Below are positions 8,295-17,584 of a DNA stretch of 64,000 nucleotides, in pieces. Position numbers and translations under genes: made by a program. The first letter of the stretch is position 1. The number at the start of each line of letters is the position of its first letter. The notes under the pieces are model-generated. The model was not told the DNA's origin. It saw only the letters and a program-made list of their open reading frames with translations, and made no database searches. Source of the DNA: Oscillospiraceae bacterium (lineage in GTDB: Bacteria > Bacillota > Clostridia > Oscillospirales > Oscillospiraceae); NCBI GenBank assembly GCA_009777235.1, contig WRMH01000001.1, positions 62,001 to 126,000 on the forward strand. The letters are read 5' to 3'.

Positions 8295-9728
8295 TCACCG
8301 GCGCGTGTTGTTGCCGCCGTTTGCGGCCTCCGATGAGGCAATATACTCGCCCAAAATCTGCTTGGCGATCACGGCGATAGGCACGGCAAGGAACATTCCG
8401 GCTATCCCAAAGTAAGCGCCGCCAATTACAACCGCTATGATTACCAAAATCGGATTGATTTTTAGCGAGGATTTCATAATTCGAGGTTCAATGTAATTGC
8501 CGTCAAGCTGCTGGAAAATAAGCAGGCAAACCGCAACTTGGATTGCCGTGGAAAGGTCGAGCGTCAGCAAAGCGAGTACGCTTATAAGTATAGACGCGAA
8601 AATTGATCCGATATACGGTATGAAGTTAAACACGCCTGCCAGCAAGCCGAGCAGGACGGCATAGGGTACGCCAAATATAAGAAGTATACAGGTGACGGAA
8701 GCAAAGTTTATGACCGCGTCTAAACCCTTGCTTGCAATGAAAGTGAGCAAGACCTCATTTACTTGCCTGAGATATTTTACCACGCCCTCTCTTTTGCGCT
8801 GCGTCTTAAACACGGCATTGTTCAGCCTTGTAAAATACTCGGCTATTTTACTTCTGTCCATAAGCAAATAGAGCGATATAACAAGCCCCATAATAACGCT
8901 GAATATGCCTCCGGCAACGCCCATCAAGCTCCTTGCCGCCTGTTCAATACCGGCAGGGTTCAAGACGGCGTTCATGATTTCGCCGGAACCGTCGCGGATA
9001 AACTCATCAATATTAAAGCCCGCCAATACAGAGTCTTCGGGCAGCCTCTCAAAATAGGCAAGTATGGAAGAAATATACCCCGGTATGTTCATGACAAGAT
9101 CAACGATGTTGTTGAAAATCATTGGTATCACAACGCTTGAAAGCACAATGATCACACAAAGCAGCAATATGAATACCGTAATTGTGCTAAGTCCGCGAGC
9201 GTGTTTCAATACAAATTTTAGTTTCAGTTTCTTATAGAGATTTTCTATTGCCCGGTGCGGAATATAGAGAAAATAAGCAAAAAGTATGCCGAAAAGCAGC
9301 GGTCCGAGAACGCCGATAAAGCCGAAAATTCCGGATGCGATTTGAGCCATGTTATCCATCGTCTTATAGATAACTATGAGTATTATGCCGACAATCAGGA
9401 AAGGAAACCATTTCGCCTTGTCAAATTTGCGCCTGTCAACTATTATGCCGCCGGACTGGGCGGTATCGGCACTGGGCGCGTCGGCGACAGTGGCGGCGGT
9501 CTCGGTGTGAGCATTTGCGGCATCGGTAAGCGCGCCGGTGACGGTGGTAAGTTCATCGGCGGCAGGCGTGTCTCGGTATGAGGCGGTCTCAGTCCGGCGA
9601 GTGTCGGCGGTGCGAGCTTCGGTGCTCCCGTCGTTGGCAGTGGGGGCGGTCTCGGTGCGGCCGCCGCCAAATCTCTTTAGCAACGCCCTAAAGAGTGCCT
9701 TTATTTTAGATATAATGCGTCTAAACAA
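8295..9728 (-). CDS. AI-2E family transporter (PerM/YtvI-like) with Ala/Thr-rich N-terminal insert
   Basis: The 477-aa product has a short amphipathic start, then about 75 residues of low-complexity Ala/Thr/Asp sequence (about 20-97), then the eight or so membrane segments and conserved core of the AI-2E transporter family (FNFIPYIGSIFASILISVLAL and the following Q-L-DGNYIEPRIM motif near residue 405). The family includes quorum-signal exporters and Na+/H+ antiporters, so the substrate cannot be told. The start is TTG 9728 preceded by GAGGTGA, which itself is the end of a decayed sugar-permease gene. The insert is unusual for the family, which normally begins close to the first membrane segment. 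Confidence 0.85.
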   Translation of the reverse strand: MFRRIISKIKALFRALLKRFGGGRTETAPTANDGSTEARTADTRRTETASYRDTPAADELTTVTGALTDAANAHTETAATVADAPSADTAQSGGIIVDRRKFDKAKWFPFLIVGIILIVIYKTMDNMAQIASGIFGFIGVLGPLLFGILFAYFLYIPHRAIENLYKKLKLKFVLKHARGLSTITVFILLLCVIIVLSSVVIPMIFNNIVDLVMNIPGYISSILAYFERLPEDSVLAGFNIDEFIRDGSGEIMNAVLNPAGIEQAARSLMGVAGGIFSVIMGLVISLYLLMDRSKIAEYFTRLNNAVFKTQRKREGVVKYLRQVNEVLLTFIASKGLDAVINFASVTCILLIFGVPYAVLLGLLAGVFNFIPYIGSIFASILISVLALLTLDLSTAIQVAVCLLIFQQLDGNYIEPRIMKSSLKINPILVIIAVVIGGAYFGIAGMFLAVPIAVIAKQILGEYIASSEAANGGNNTRR

Positions 9729-9734
9729 ATCAAC

Positions 9735-9893
9735 TCACCTCTTTGCTAAATATTTGCGCATATCCAAGGCCACGGCCACGAGTATCAGCCCGCCTGTTAT
9801 AATTAGGGTATTGGCGTGCCGCCAAACGTAACCGTACCCTTGACGATTCCGTTTAGCATAAGCGATGCGGCCAAGGTCACGATAAAAGGATTT
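9735..9893 (-). pseudogene. Remnant of a ribose/galactose-type ABC permease C-terminus
   Basis: On the minus strand one frame reads NPFIVTLAASLMLNGIVKGT and on to TFGGTPI, then is broken by a stop near 9808; a shifted frame continues as LIITGGLILVAVALDMRKYL and ends at TGA 9735-9737. Joined, these look like pieces of the C-terminal part of RbsC/MglC-family sugar permeases with at least one frameshift and probably an internal deletion. No other sugar-transporter genes remain nearby. Confidence 0.6.
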
Positions 9894-9941
9894 TATCAAA
9901 CTTTGGCAAAAAAGCAAGTGTTTTCGCATTATTCGTAAAAC

Positions 9942-9970
9942 TTTACAAAAACCACAATATATGCTACTAT
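9942..9970 (+). promoter_or_regulatory. Predicted promoter for the activase/NodB-fold gene pair
   Basis: TTTACA (9942-9947), 17-bp spacer, TACTAT (9965-9970), about 85 bases before the activase start at 10055. Confidence 0.5.
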
Positions 9971-10054
9971 ATCCAAAGTAAACAACACATTATGCAAGAC
10001 GGCATCATGATTTTGGCGTATTCGCGCTTGTATTTCTTGCGGAATGAAGGTTCG

Positions 10055-10906
10055 ATGGATGGTTTTATCTCCAATATAGACAGGCTCTGCACGGCAAAAG
10101 GACCGGGAATCCGATCGGCTGTAATGGCTGTCGGCTGTCCCATGAAATGCTTATGGTGCAGCCATCCCGAGCTTATCGGCGACGCGGCCAAGTTTCTATA
10201 CCACCCCAGAAGATGCGTGGGATGCGGTAAATGCGTCGCGCAATCCGGCGGAGGCACTATCTGCTACTATGACGCTTATGAAAAGTATGGAGAAATCATT
10301 TCCGAAAATGAACTCGCGAGCAGACTTTTGACCGATAAAGATTATTATGATACGTCGGGCGGCGGCGTCACATACTCGGGAGGAGACGCGGCCATGCAAG
10401 CCGAATTTTTCTACGACGTTACGCGGCTGCTTAAAAAATCGCAAATCCATGTCGCGCTCGAAACAGCCGGATACTTCCCTTGGGAGAAGCTGGCTCCGCT
10501 CGTTTTTGCGGTTGATCTTGTGTTATATGATATTAAGACGCTAAACAGGGGGCTTCACAGGAGATATACCGGCGTGGATAATCAGCTCATTTTAGAAAAT
10601 GCCTTGCGAATCGCGGACATGGGCAAGGACATGACAGTCCGAATGATACTTATACCCGGAATCAACGACAGTGAGGACGAAATAACGGGGCGGGTGAAGT
10701 TTGTTAAAACACTCGGCAAACACGTCAAACTTGAGATTATAAAATATCAAAAACTCGATCCCGCCAAATATGCGGAAATAGGCATGATAGAAATGATGGA
10801 AGGCACAGATGAGTGTTCCGACGCCACCGCCGACCTCGCCGCCCATAGCGCAAGACAGCTTGGGATAGAAGTAGTTGACAGGAGCATATATGAAGCGATA
10901 CTTTAA
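10055..10906 (+). CDS. Glycyl-radical enzyme activating protein (radical SAM, PflA-like)
   Basis: About 283 aa from ATG 10055; an upstream in-frame ATG at 9992 would add 21 non-conserved residues. The SAM-cluster motif C-x3-C-x2-C is at residues 28-35 (GCPMKCLWC), preceded by KGPGIRSAVMAVGC typical of PFL-activase-like proteins. A single extra ferredoxin-like cluster region (RRCVGCGKCV) follows, then the SGGG.TYSGGDA motif of the radical SAM barrel. Such enzymes make a glycyl radical on a partner enzyme (pyruvate formate-lyase, diol dehydratase and others). No partner is in the window, so its target is unknown. Its stop overlaps the start of the next gene by 17 bases, suggesting translational coupling. 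Confidence 0.85.
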   Translation: MDGFISNIDRLCTAKGPGIRSAVMAVGCPMKCLWCSHPELIGDAAKFLYHPRRCVGCGKCVAQSGGGTICYYDAYEKYGEIISENELASRLLTDKDYYDTSGGGVTYSGGDAAMQAEFFYDVTRLLKKSQIHVALETAGYFPWEKLAPLVFAVDLVLYDIKTLNRGLHRRYTGVDNQLILENALRIADMGKDMTVRMILIPGINDSEDEITGRVKFVKTLGKHVKLEIIKYQKLDPAKYAEIGMIEMMEGTDECSDATADLAAHSARQLGIEVVDRSIYEAIL

Positions 10907-12587
10907 ATTATTGGGTTTTTTGCTGCTTATGGCCGTTATCTTTGCTATTGGGGCATACGATAAAGCGCCGGATTTTAACGAGGGCTTTATTCCGATACAA
11001 CCAACCCCCACATTCCCGTCAGAGAGGGAATCGCCAAATCCCGGCAATGTTGACCCGGTGACAAATAGCCTTGGGCTTCCGGCCGTTATCGAATATGGCC
11101 ATGCCGAAGTGATTTTACACCACAATGACCCTTTTCACGCATACATCCGTTACCCGCAGGCTGGCAACGATACAGATACTTTCATACATGATTGGGCGAG
11201 CGAATTATATGACGACATGGCTATATATTACAACACCGGAGTAGAGATGAGCCCGTCCGAGTTTGGCGAAATAAACGTGCATTTTGACTCTTATCTGATA
11301 GATAACAGATATGCGGGCATACTGCAATTTGGCGAATATAGTTTCATACCGACGGAAATACCGCAGGAAATCATTAAGACATTCAATATTGATCTGACAG
11401 AATTTGAATTTCTTGAGCCCGGAGATATTATTGATTTGGAATATCCCGATCATGTTCTGGGTGTACTCCGGCAGCAGCTGTGTATGCTCGATATAAGGAC
11501 GGAGGGCTACCTTGACTTTATGAATGAGGCTTGGTTTTCATACTTGGTCATCACCCATGACGGTATTCTTGTGATTTTGCCAAAATCCGAATTTTTGCCG
11601 GACAACTTTGAGACAATGGCAGTTACCTTGCCTTACGAAGATTTGGGCGCATCCCTTCTCATAAGAAAACTTGCGCCGCTGCCCGAAATGCCGACGCCGA
11701 TACCTCCGCCGACGCCAACCCCGCCGCCAATACCGGCAGCGACTCCTGGCTATGGTGACGGAGATGGCGATGGCAGCGGAGACGGAGACGGCGGCGGAGA
11801 CGGCAGTGCTGATGGCGGCACGGGCACAGATTTGATCGGCGGCGGTGACAGCGGCGCAGACGGGAGCGGCGACAACGCTTCGTCTGCGGGCGACGGCGAC
11901 GGTGATACAGATGCGGCCGGCGGGGATTTGGACGGCCAAAACCCGGTTGTCGCAGAACCTCAGAGCGGCCCGATAGACCCGAATAAACCGATTATCGCGC
12001 TCTCACTAAACGACGGGCCGGGCATCTATACGGAGGAGTTTGTGAATCTTCTCGAGCAGTATGGAGTCCGCGCCACATTTTGCGTAGCGGGAAATCTCAC
12101 GGGTACGCAAACAGCGGCACTCACACGCGCCGTTGAAGCGGGGTCGGAGGTTGTCGGGATTTCATGGGATCATAAAAATCTGGCAAAACTAAGTGACCGG
12201 GACGTAAGGGCGCAGATAGAAAAAACAAGAGACGCTATAGAGTCCGTCACCGGCACGGCTGTTCCGATGTTTCGGCCTCCTTACGGCAACGTGAGCGACA
12301 CAATGAAAGATGTAGCTACAGAGATGGGTTTGGTAATGATCAAATGGAGCGTTGACCCCGAGGACTGGAAGTACAAGGATTCCGACCATATATATAACGA
12401 GGTCATGCGAGAGGTCAAGGACAAGGCTATCATTATCAGTCAGGCGATCTACAAAACTACCTTTGACGCATATGAGCGCATTATCCCGGAGCTTCTCTTG
12501 CAAGGTTATCAAATAGTGACCGTTTCGGAGCTGTTGAAGCTGACGGAGGGTGATTTGACTCCCGGACAGATTTACTACAACGGATAG
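10890..12587 (+). CDS. PdaC-like secreted polysaccharide deacetylase-fold protein, active site degenerate
   Basis: I start at ATG 10890 (AGGAG six bases upstream), giving 565 aa. Order: N-terminal signal/membrane segment (about 5-22); a DUF4163/DUF3298 (RsiV-like) region about 65-235; a Pro/Thr linker; a 60-residue Asp/Gly/Ser-rich linker; and a NodB fold from about 365 to the end. This order resembles Bacillus PdaC. Key residues differ: the T-F-D-D-G motif reads LSLNDGPG (first Asp to Asn), the first His of H-x3-H is missing (GISWDHKNLAKLS), and the later L-H-D motif reads IISQAI. RPPYG and DPEDWKY remain. It is therefore probably exported but not a normal metal-dependent deacetylase. Confidence 0.82.
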   Translation: MKRYFKLLGFLLLMAVIFAIGAYDKAPDFNEGFIPIQPTPTFPSERESPNPGNVDPVTNSLGLPAVIEYGHAEVILHHNDPFHAYIRYPQAGNDTDTFIHDWASELYDDMAIYYNTGVEMSPSEFGEINVHFDSYLIDNRYAGILQFGEYSFIPTEIPQEIIKTFNIDLTEFEFLEPGDIIDLEYPDHVLGVLRQQLCMLDIRTEGYLDFMNEAWFSYLVITHDGILVILPKSEFLPDNFETMAVTLPYEDLGASLLIRKLAPLPEMPTPIPPPTPTPPPIPAATPGYGDGDGDGSGDGDGGGDGSADGGTGTDLIGGGDSGADGSGDNASSAGDGDGDTDAAGGDLDGQNPVVAEPQSGPIDPNKPIIALSLNDGPGIYTEEFVNLLEQYGVRATFCVAGNLTGTQTAALTRAVEAGSEVVGISWDHKNLAKLSDRDVRAQIEKTRDAIESVTGTAVPMFRPPYGNVSDTMKDVATEMGLVMIKWSVDPEDWKYKDSDHIYNEVMREVKDKAIIISQAIYKTTFDAYERIIPELLLQGYQIVTVSELLKLTEGDLTPGQIYYNG

Positions 12588-12635
12588 TCATATATATTCG
12601 CTACGATTTTCGCTGCGGCTTGGACGCACGACTTG

Positions 12636-12678
12636 GGCATATCCGAACGGGAACTAAGAGCGTCCGTTCAGATATGCC
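12636..12678. terminator. Bidirectional hairpin between convergent genes
   Basis: Arms ggcatatccgaacgg (12636-12650) and ccgttcagatatgcc (12664-12678) pair with one mismatch around a 13-nt loop, between the NodB-fold gene and the convergent hydrogenase operon. Confidence 0.6.
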
Positions 12679-12716
12679 TCAATTTCTTCAATCGCAATGA
12701 TGATATGTTATTCGTT

Positions 12717-14450
12717 TTATAGGCCGCGTTTTACATATTTTGTGTGCAAAATCTCGTGAGCCTTGTGGCTTCCCGGTGAGCCGAAAAACTCCTCGTAGAG
12801 CATTTTTATATCAGGATGTTCATGCGACTTGCGGACAGGCAGGTCTTTGTCCGCTCCGTATATCGCTTTGGAACGAAGACTCACAATGTCAACATTGTTT
12901 CGGACGCTGTCCGGCAAAAATGGCTGACCGCCCCCGTTTATACAACCGCCCGGGCACGCCATGATCTCAATGAAGTGACACTCCACCTCGCCGTCCCTGA
13001 CCTTTTCGAGCAGAGCTTTTGCGTTTGCAAGGCCGGAAGCGACGGCGACCTTTACCTCTATGCCGCCGACATTGTAGGTCGCGTACCTGATCGCCTCGGG
13101 ACCGCGAACCTCCGTAAAATCAATCACATTAAAGCTCTTGTCAAGCCAACTGCTGGCTGTGCGAAGCGCGGCTTCCATAACGCCGCCCGTCGCGCCAAAA
13201 ATCTGACCGGCTCCCGAGCCCGATTCAAACGGGTTATCAAACGCTTCGTCGGCAAGCCCGGCAAAATCTATTCCGGCGGTTTTGATCATACGAGCCAGCT
13301 CTCGCGTCACAATGGCGACGTCAACGTCCTGTACGCCCGCGGCGGACTGATTATCCCTTCTTGCTTCAAACTTCTTTGCCGTGCAGGGGACGACTGAAAC
13401 GACAAAAATGTCTTTGGGATCAATGCCGTGTTTTTGCGCATAATATGTTTTCAAAACAGCGCCGAACATTTGCTGAGGGGATTTGCACGAAGATAAATTG
13501 TCAACAAACTCCGGGAAATAATGCTCGCAATATTTCACCCAGCCGGGCGAGCATGATGTGATGAGCGGCAGCTTGCCGTTATTTTTGATACGCTCCAGCA
13601 GTTCATTTGCCTCTTCCATGATGGTGAGATCGGCAGTCAGGTTCATATCAAAGACCCCGTCAAAGCCAAGTCGTCTCATGGATGCGGCTATCTTGCCGGA
13701 AACACGCGAGCCTGTCGGCATACCAAAGGCTTCGCCGAGCGTAACATGAATAGACGGCGCTGCATAGGCGAAAACTTTTTTTGACGGGTCAGAGATCGCG
13801 TCCCAAACCTTTGCGGTATCGTCTTTTTCCATGAGCGCGCCTGTCGGACAAACGATTATGCACTGCCCGCAGTTTACGCACGGGGAATTCGCTACATTGT
13901 CGCCAAACGCGCATTTGATTTCGGTATCAAAGCCTCTCATGACAGGGCTTATTACGGAAATTGCCTGCACATTCGCACATGACGAAACACAGCGTCTGCA
14001 TAGGATGCATTTTGAATTGTCACGCACAAAAGAAGGCGAAGAGTCATCCGGGAGTGTCTCATTTACATTTCCCTCGAATATATCCTCGTCCACCCCATAT
14101 TCCATACAGAGCCGTTGAAGCTCACAATCACCGCTTCTCGAGCAGGAAAGACATTTTTTATTGTGATCCGAAACGATAAGCTCAAGGGTCTGTTTTCTGG
14201 ATTTCCTGAGCGCGGGTGTGTTTGTACGCGCTTCCATGCCTTCAAAAACCGGAAATACGCAAGCCGCCACAAGCGTCCTGTTGCCCTTTACTTCGGTAAG
14301 GCAGATACGGCACGCGCCTATTTCGTTGAGACCTCTCATGTAACAAAGCGTCGGTATCTGAATGTTTGCGAGTTTTGCCGCCTCCAGCACGGTAGAACCG
14401 CTTGGCACTTGGAGCGACACATTATCTATTTTTACGTTTACCATTTCCAT
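12717..14450 (-). CDS. hydA: NADH-dependent [FeFe] hydrogenase catalytic subunit
   Basis: The 577-aa protein has an N-terminal 2Fe-2S domain (Cys36, 47, 50, 64), a His/Cys 4Fe-4S motif (DHNKKCLSCSRSGDC), two 4Fe-4S motifs (CILCRRCVSSC; CVNCGQCIIVCP) and the H-cluster domain with all three signatures: TSCSPGW, VPCTAKKFE and ACPGGCINGGG. A small-subunit-like tail (LYEEFFGSPGSHKAHE) ends it. It would reduce protons or oxidise H2 with electrons from NADH and, by analogy with HydABC, ferredoxin, in the cytoplasm. It is last in an operon with HydC-, ferredoxin- and HydB-like genes, 17 bases after HydB. Start ATG 14450 follows GGAGGAG. Confidence 0.96.
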   Translation of the reverse strand: MEMVNVKIDNVSLQVPSGSTVLEAAKLANIQIPTLCYMRGLNEIGACRICLTEVKGNRTLVAACVFPVFEGMEARTNTPALRKSRKQTLELIVSDHNKKCLSCSRSGDCELQRLCMEYGVDEDIFEGNVNETLPDDSSPSFVRDNSKCILCRRCVSSCANVQAISVISPVMRGFDTEIKCAFGDNVANSPCVNCGQCIIVCPTGALMEKDDTAKVWDAISDPSKKVFAYAAPSIHVTLGEAFGMPTGSRVSGKIAASMRRLGFDGVFDMNLTADLTIMEEANELLERIKNNGKLPLITSCSPGWVKYCEHYFPEFVDNLSSCKSPQQMFGAVLKTYYAQKHGIDPKDIFVVSVVPCTAKKFEARRDNQSAAGVQDVDVAIVTRELARMIKTAGIDFAGLADEAFDNPFESGSGAGQIFGATGGVMEAALRTASSWLDKSFNVIDFTEVRGPEAIRYATYNVGGIEVKVAVASGLANAKALLEKVRDGEVECHFIEIMACPGGCINGGGQPFLPDSVRNNVDIVSLRSKAIYGADKDLPVRKSHEHPDIKMLYEEFFGSPGSHKAHEILHTKYVKRGL

Positions 14451-14467
14451 TTTCGCTCCTCCTCTCT

Positions 14468-15979
14468 TTAACCTTTATCAATTGCGCCGAATTTACATTT
14501 TTCAAAGCATACGTTGCACTTTATACACTTGCTTTGATCTATCTTGTGCATAGTCTTGACCGCTCCGGTTATAGCGTCCGCCGGGCAGTTTTTCGCGCAA
14601 ATCGTACAGCCTATGCATTTTTCATTTATCGTATAGCTAAGAAGGTCTTTGCATACGCCCGCGGGACATTTTTTGTCCTTGATATGCGCGATATATTCAT
14701 CTTTAAAGAACGTGAGAGTTGAGATGACGGGATTAGGAGCCGTTTGTCCCAACGCGCACAAAGAAGAACTCATTATGTGTCGGCACAGGCTCTCGAGTTT
14801 TTCTATATCGTCGTCCTCGCCTTTGCCGGAGGTAATCTTCTCAAGCATTTCGCAAAGACGTTTTGTGCCTATCCTGCAAGGATTGCATTTGCCGCAGGAT
14901 TCTTCGACCGTAAAGCCCAAGAAATATTTCGCGATATCAACCATGCAGCTATCTTCGTCCATTACGATAAGGCCGCCGGAGCCCATCATTGAGCCAATCG
15001 CCGCAAGCTGTTCATAATCAATCGGCACGTCAAAATGCTTTGAAGGTATACATCCGCCGGACGGTCCGCCTGTCTGCGCGGCCTTGAATTTCTTGCCGCC
15101 CGGCACGCCGCCGCCGATTTCGTCAACGATTTCACGCAGCGTCGTACCCATCGGCACTTCAACCAAGCCGACGTTTGTTACGTTTCCGCCGAGCGCGAAA
15201 ACCTTAGTTCCTTTTGATGTTTCAGTACCCATTGACGCAAACCATTCCGGGCCGTTTTTAATTATCTGCGGAATATTTGCGTATGTCTCAACATTATTGA
15301 GTACAGTCGGGGATTTGAACAAACCCTTGACAGCCGGAAAAGGCGGACGGGGTCTGGGCTCTCCGCGATTTCCCTCAATAGAGGTCATAAGAGCCGTTTC
15401 CTCTCCGCAGACAAACGCCCCCGCGCCAAGCCGTATCTCAAGGTTAAAATTAAAGCCCGAGTCAAAAATATTCTCACCGAGCAAACCATATTCTTTTGCT
15501 TTCCCGATGGCGATTTCCAAGCGTTTGACGGCAAGGGGGTATTCGGCGCGAACATAGATATAGCCTTGGTCAGCGCCTATTGCGTAAGCCGCTATGGTCA
15601 TTGCCTCAATGACGGAGTGCGGGTCGCCCTCGAGAATGGAGCGATCCATAAACGCTCCCGGGTCGCCCTCGTCGGCGTTGCAGCAAACGTATTTTTGCTC
15701 GCCCGCCGCCTTTGCAGCAAACTCCCATTTAAGCCCCGTCGGAAAACCCGCGCCGCCTCTGCCGCGCAAACCGGATTTTTTTAGTATGTCAATGACATCG
15801 CAAGGCTTCATCTCGGTCAACGCCCTGCCGAGAGCCTCATAGCCGTCATAGCCGATATACTCATCTATCTGCTCCGGGTCAATAATACCGCAAAGCCTGA
15901 GCGCGATTCTTCTTTGCTTCTTATAAAATCTTGTATCGCTGAGATTAGTTGATTTGCTTCCGCTTTGAGATTCAATCAT
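14468..15979 (-). CDS. hydB: NuoF/HydB-like flavoprotein subunit of the hydrogenase
   Basis: 503 aa. The NADH- and FMN-binding core ([19 protein letters not shown] near residue 70; [14 protein letters not shown]) is complete, followed by the N3 4Fe-4S site ([15 protein letters not shown]) and a C-terminal pair of 4Fe-4S clusters ([27 protein letters not shown]). It passes electrons from NADH to the catalytic subunit and, in bifurcating relatives, splits them with ferredoxin. Typical HydB proteins are about 600 aa because of an N-terminal thioredoxin-like 2Fe-2S domain; that domain is missing here and is encoded by the separate gene just upstream. Confidence 0.93.
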   Translation of the reverse strand: MIESQSGSKSTNLSDTRFYKKQRRIALRLCGIIDPEQIDEYIGYDGYEALGRALTEMKPCDVIDILKKSGLRGRGGAGFPTGLKWEFAAKAAGEQKYVCCNADEGDPGAFMDRSILEGDPHSVIEAMTIAAYAIGADQGYIYVRAEYPLAVKRLEIAIGKAKEYGLLGENIFDSGFNFNLEIRLGAGAFVCGEETALMTSIEGNRGEPRPRPPFPAVKGLFKSPTVLNNVETYANIPQIIKNGPEWFASMGTETSKGTKVFALGGNVTNVGLVEVPMGTTLREIVDEIGGGVPGGKKFKAAQTGGPSGGCIPSKHFDVPIDYEQLAAIGSMMGSGGLIVMDEDSCMVDIAKYFLGFTVEESCGKCNPCRIGTKRLCEMLEKITSGKGEDDDIEKLESLCRHIMSSSLCALGQTAPNPVISTLTFFKDEYIAHIKDKKCPAGVCKDLLSYTINEKCIGCTICAKNCPADAITGAVKTMHKIDQSKCIKCNVCFEKCKFGAIDKG

Positions 15980-16018
15980 ATATTGATTCCATCCTTCCCA
16001 ATTCGCTTATTCATATGC

Positions 16019-16387
16019 TTATTCATACGCGCAGATGGTGTATTCCATGACGGGAACACCCTCTTTGATATGGCTGCTTATGATCTGCGGTATTTTATCC
16101 GCTGTAACATGAACATATGTAACAATGTCTTTACCGGGCGCAATTACATCCACGATAGGCTCAAGCGTGCATCTGCCGATACATCCGGTTTGAGAAACCG
16201 CGGCATTTGTAACATTTTGATTTTTAAGCTCTTCGGCGATAGCGTCAAACACGGGACGCGCCCCCGCAGCAACACCGCATGTCGCCAATCCCACTACTAT
16301 CCTGATTTTTTCGTTCCCGTCTTCGCCAATTGCCGCGCCTTGCTTCATCTTGTCCCGTATTGCGGCCAGTTCTGCTAATGATTTCAT
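16019..16387 (-). CDS. Thioredoxin-like 2Fe-2S ferredoxin, separate HydB N-terminal domain
   Basis: The 122-aa protein has a thioredoxin-like fold with four cysteines in the C-x(n)-C...CIGRC pattern (VVGLATCGVAAGA near residue 37; QTGCIGRCTLEP near 66-77), the arrangement in the N-terminal domain of HydB and in stand-alone 2Fe-2S ferredoxins. It lies between the HydC- and HydB-like genes on the same strand, so it is very likely a fourth subunit of the hydrogenase complex. Confidence 0.88.
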   Translation of the reverse strand: MKSLAELAAIRDKMKQGAAIGEDGNEKIRIVVGLATCGVAAGARPVFDAIAEELKNQNVTNAAVSQTGCIGRCTLEPIVDVIAPGKDIVTYVHVTADKIPQIISSHIKEGVPVMEYTICAYE

Positions 16388-16464
16388 TTACTTTGCCCCT
16401 CCATGTGCGTTATATACGTGTTGTTTGGTGTGTTTGACCGTGAAATTTAATAATACCGAAAATA

Positions 16465-16956
16465 TCAAGCCTTATACTTTGCCAAAATCTCCGGCACTTG
16501 GTCTTCGGTTACCTTGCCATATACGTCGTCATTGACGGACATTACCGGAGCCAAACCGCAAGCGCCCACGCACCGCAGCGCGTCTATCGAGAAGTTGCCG
16601 TCCGGCGTGCATTCGCCGTCTTTTATGCCCAGCTCTTTTTCAAATCTCTCGAGTATCTTTCCCGCGCCTTTAACATAGCAAGCAGTGCCAAGGCAGATAT
16701 GAATCTTGTGCTTACCCTTTGGCTCGAGGTGAAACTGCGAGTAGAACGTGACAATGCCGTAAATATCGCTGAGCGACATTTGCATCTGTCTTGATATGAT
16801 CTCCAAGACTTCTCTGGGCATATACCCATAGATATCCTGCGCGGCTTGCAAAACAGGCATAAGCGGACCGGGCTGGCTGCGGTGCAGCTCGATTGCCTCC
16901 ATCAGCTTTGCTTCTTGCTCTTTCGTTCCTTTAAATGCGATAGTGGAATCGGCCAT
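16465..16956 (-). CDS. hydC: NuoE/HydC-like 2Fe-2S subunit of the hydrogenase
   Basis: I start at ATG 16956, after GAAAGGAA; a longer in-frame ATG at 17181 would run into the dCMP deaminase gene. The 163-aa product has an N-terminal helical region and a thioredoxin-like domain with CLGTACYVKGA and CVGACGLAPV, the four ligands of the NuoE 2Fe-2S cluster. It is the first gene of the hydrogenase operon and forms the electron-input module with HydB. Confidence 0.93.
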   Translation of the reverse strand: MADSTIAFKGTKEQEAKLMEAIELHRSQPGPLMPVLQAAQDIYGYMPREVLEIISRQMQMSLSDIYGIVTFYSQFHLEPKGKHKIHICLGTACYVKGAGKILERFEKELGIKDGECTPDGNFSIDALRCVGACGLAPVMSVNDDVYGKVTEDQVPEILAKYKA

Positions 16957-17089
16957 ACTTTGAACATTCCTTTCACAAGGCGCACTTGGCGCAATTTTAT
17001 TTTTCTCGCGCAATCTCGCGCAATGTAGTATATCAATATCCGCCCGCATATGCAATGAAAATCGTATTGAAGGCGTCTTTTTACGTGGG

Positions 17090-17584
17090 TTATAAAGAAA
17101 ACCGGGTGCCGTCGAGGATTGAATCATCGTTAAATACCCAGTCGCGTGTGTGAATGACGACATATTTACCGCCCGGTACACGGCAGACGGTTGTTTCTAT
17201 GCCGGAATTTATGATAAGGCGGCGGCACATACTGCAAGGCATTGTGTCCTCAAGTATCTCTCCGGTTTTTGCATCAAGCCCCGACAAATACAATGTAGCG
17301 CCAATCATATCCCTTCGGGCCGCTGAAATAATGGCATTGGCTTCGGCATGGACGCTGCGGCAAAGCTCATAACGCTCACCGCTCGGGATGCCGAGTTCAT
17401 CTCTCATGCAAACGCTGCGGTCGAGGCAATTTTTTCTGCCGCGCGGCGCCCCGTTATACCCGGTGGCGATAATCTCATCATTTAGAACAATAATAGCCCC
17501 GTATTTGCGGCGGCGGCATGTTGACCGCTGCATGACTGTCTCCGCGATATCCAAATAGTAGTTTTCTTTGTCCTTGCGTTCCAT
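17090..17584 (-). CDS. Deoxycytidylate (dCMP) deaminase family protein
   Basis: 164 aa with the cytidine-deaminase zinc motif HAEANAI (about residue 82) and PCSMCRRLI (about 119). An N-terminal MQRSTCRRRKYGAIIVLNDE segment is typical of dCMP deaminases/ComEB. It would convert dCMP to dUMP for dTTP supply. Strong ribosome binding site TACGGAGG at the ATG 17584. It stands alone between the hydrogenase operon and the Fic remnant; the final LDGTRFSL tail is not diagnostic. Confidence 0.88.
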   Translation of the reverse strand: MERKDKENYYLDIAETVMQRSTCRRRKYGAIIVLNDEIIATGYNGAPRGRKNCLDRSVCMRDELGIPSGERYELCRSVHAEANAIISAARRDMIGATLYLSGLDAKTGEILEDTMPCSMCRRLIINSGIETTVCRVPGGKYVVIHTRDWVFNDDSILDGTRFSL

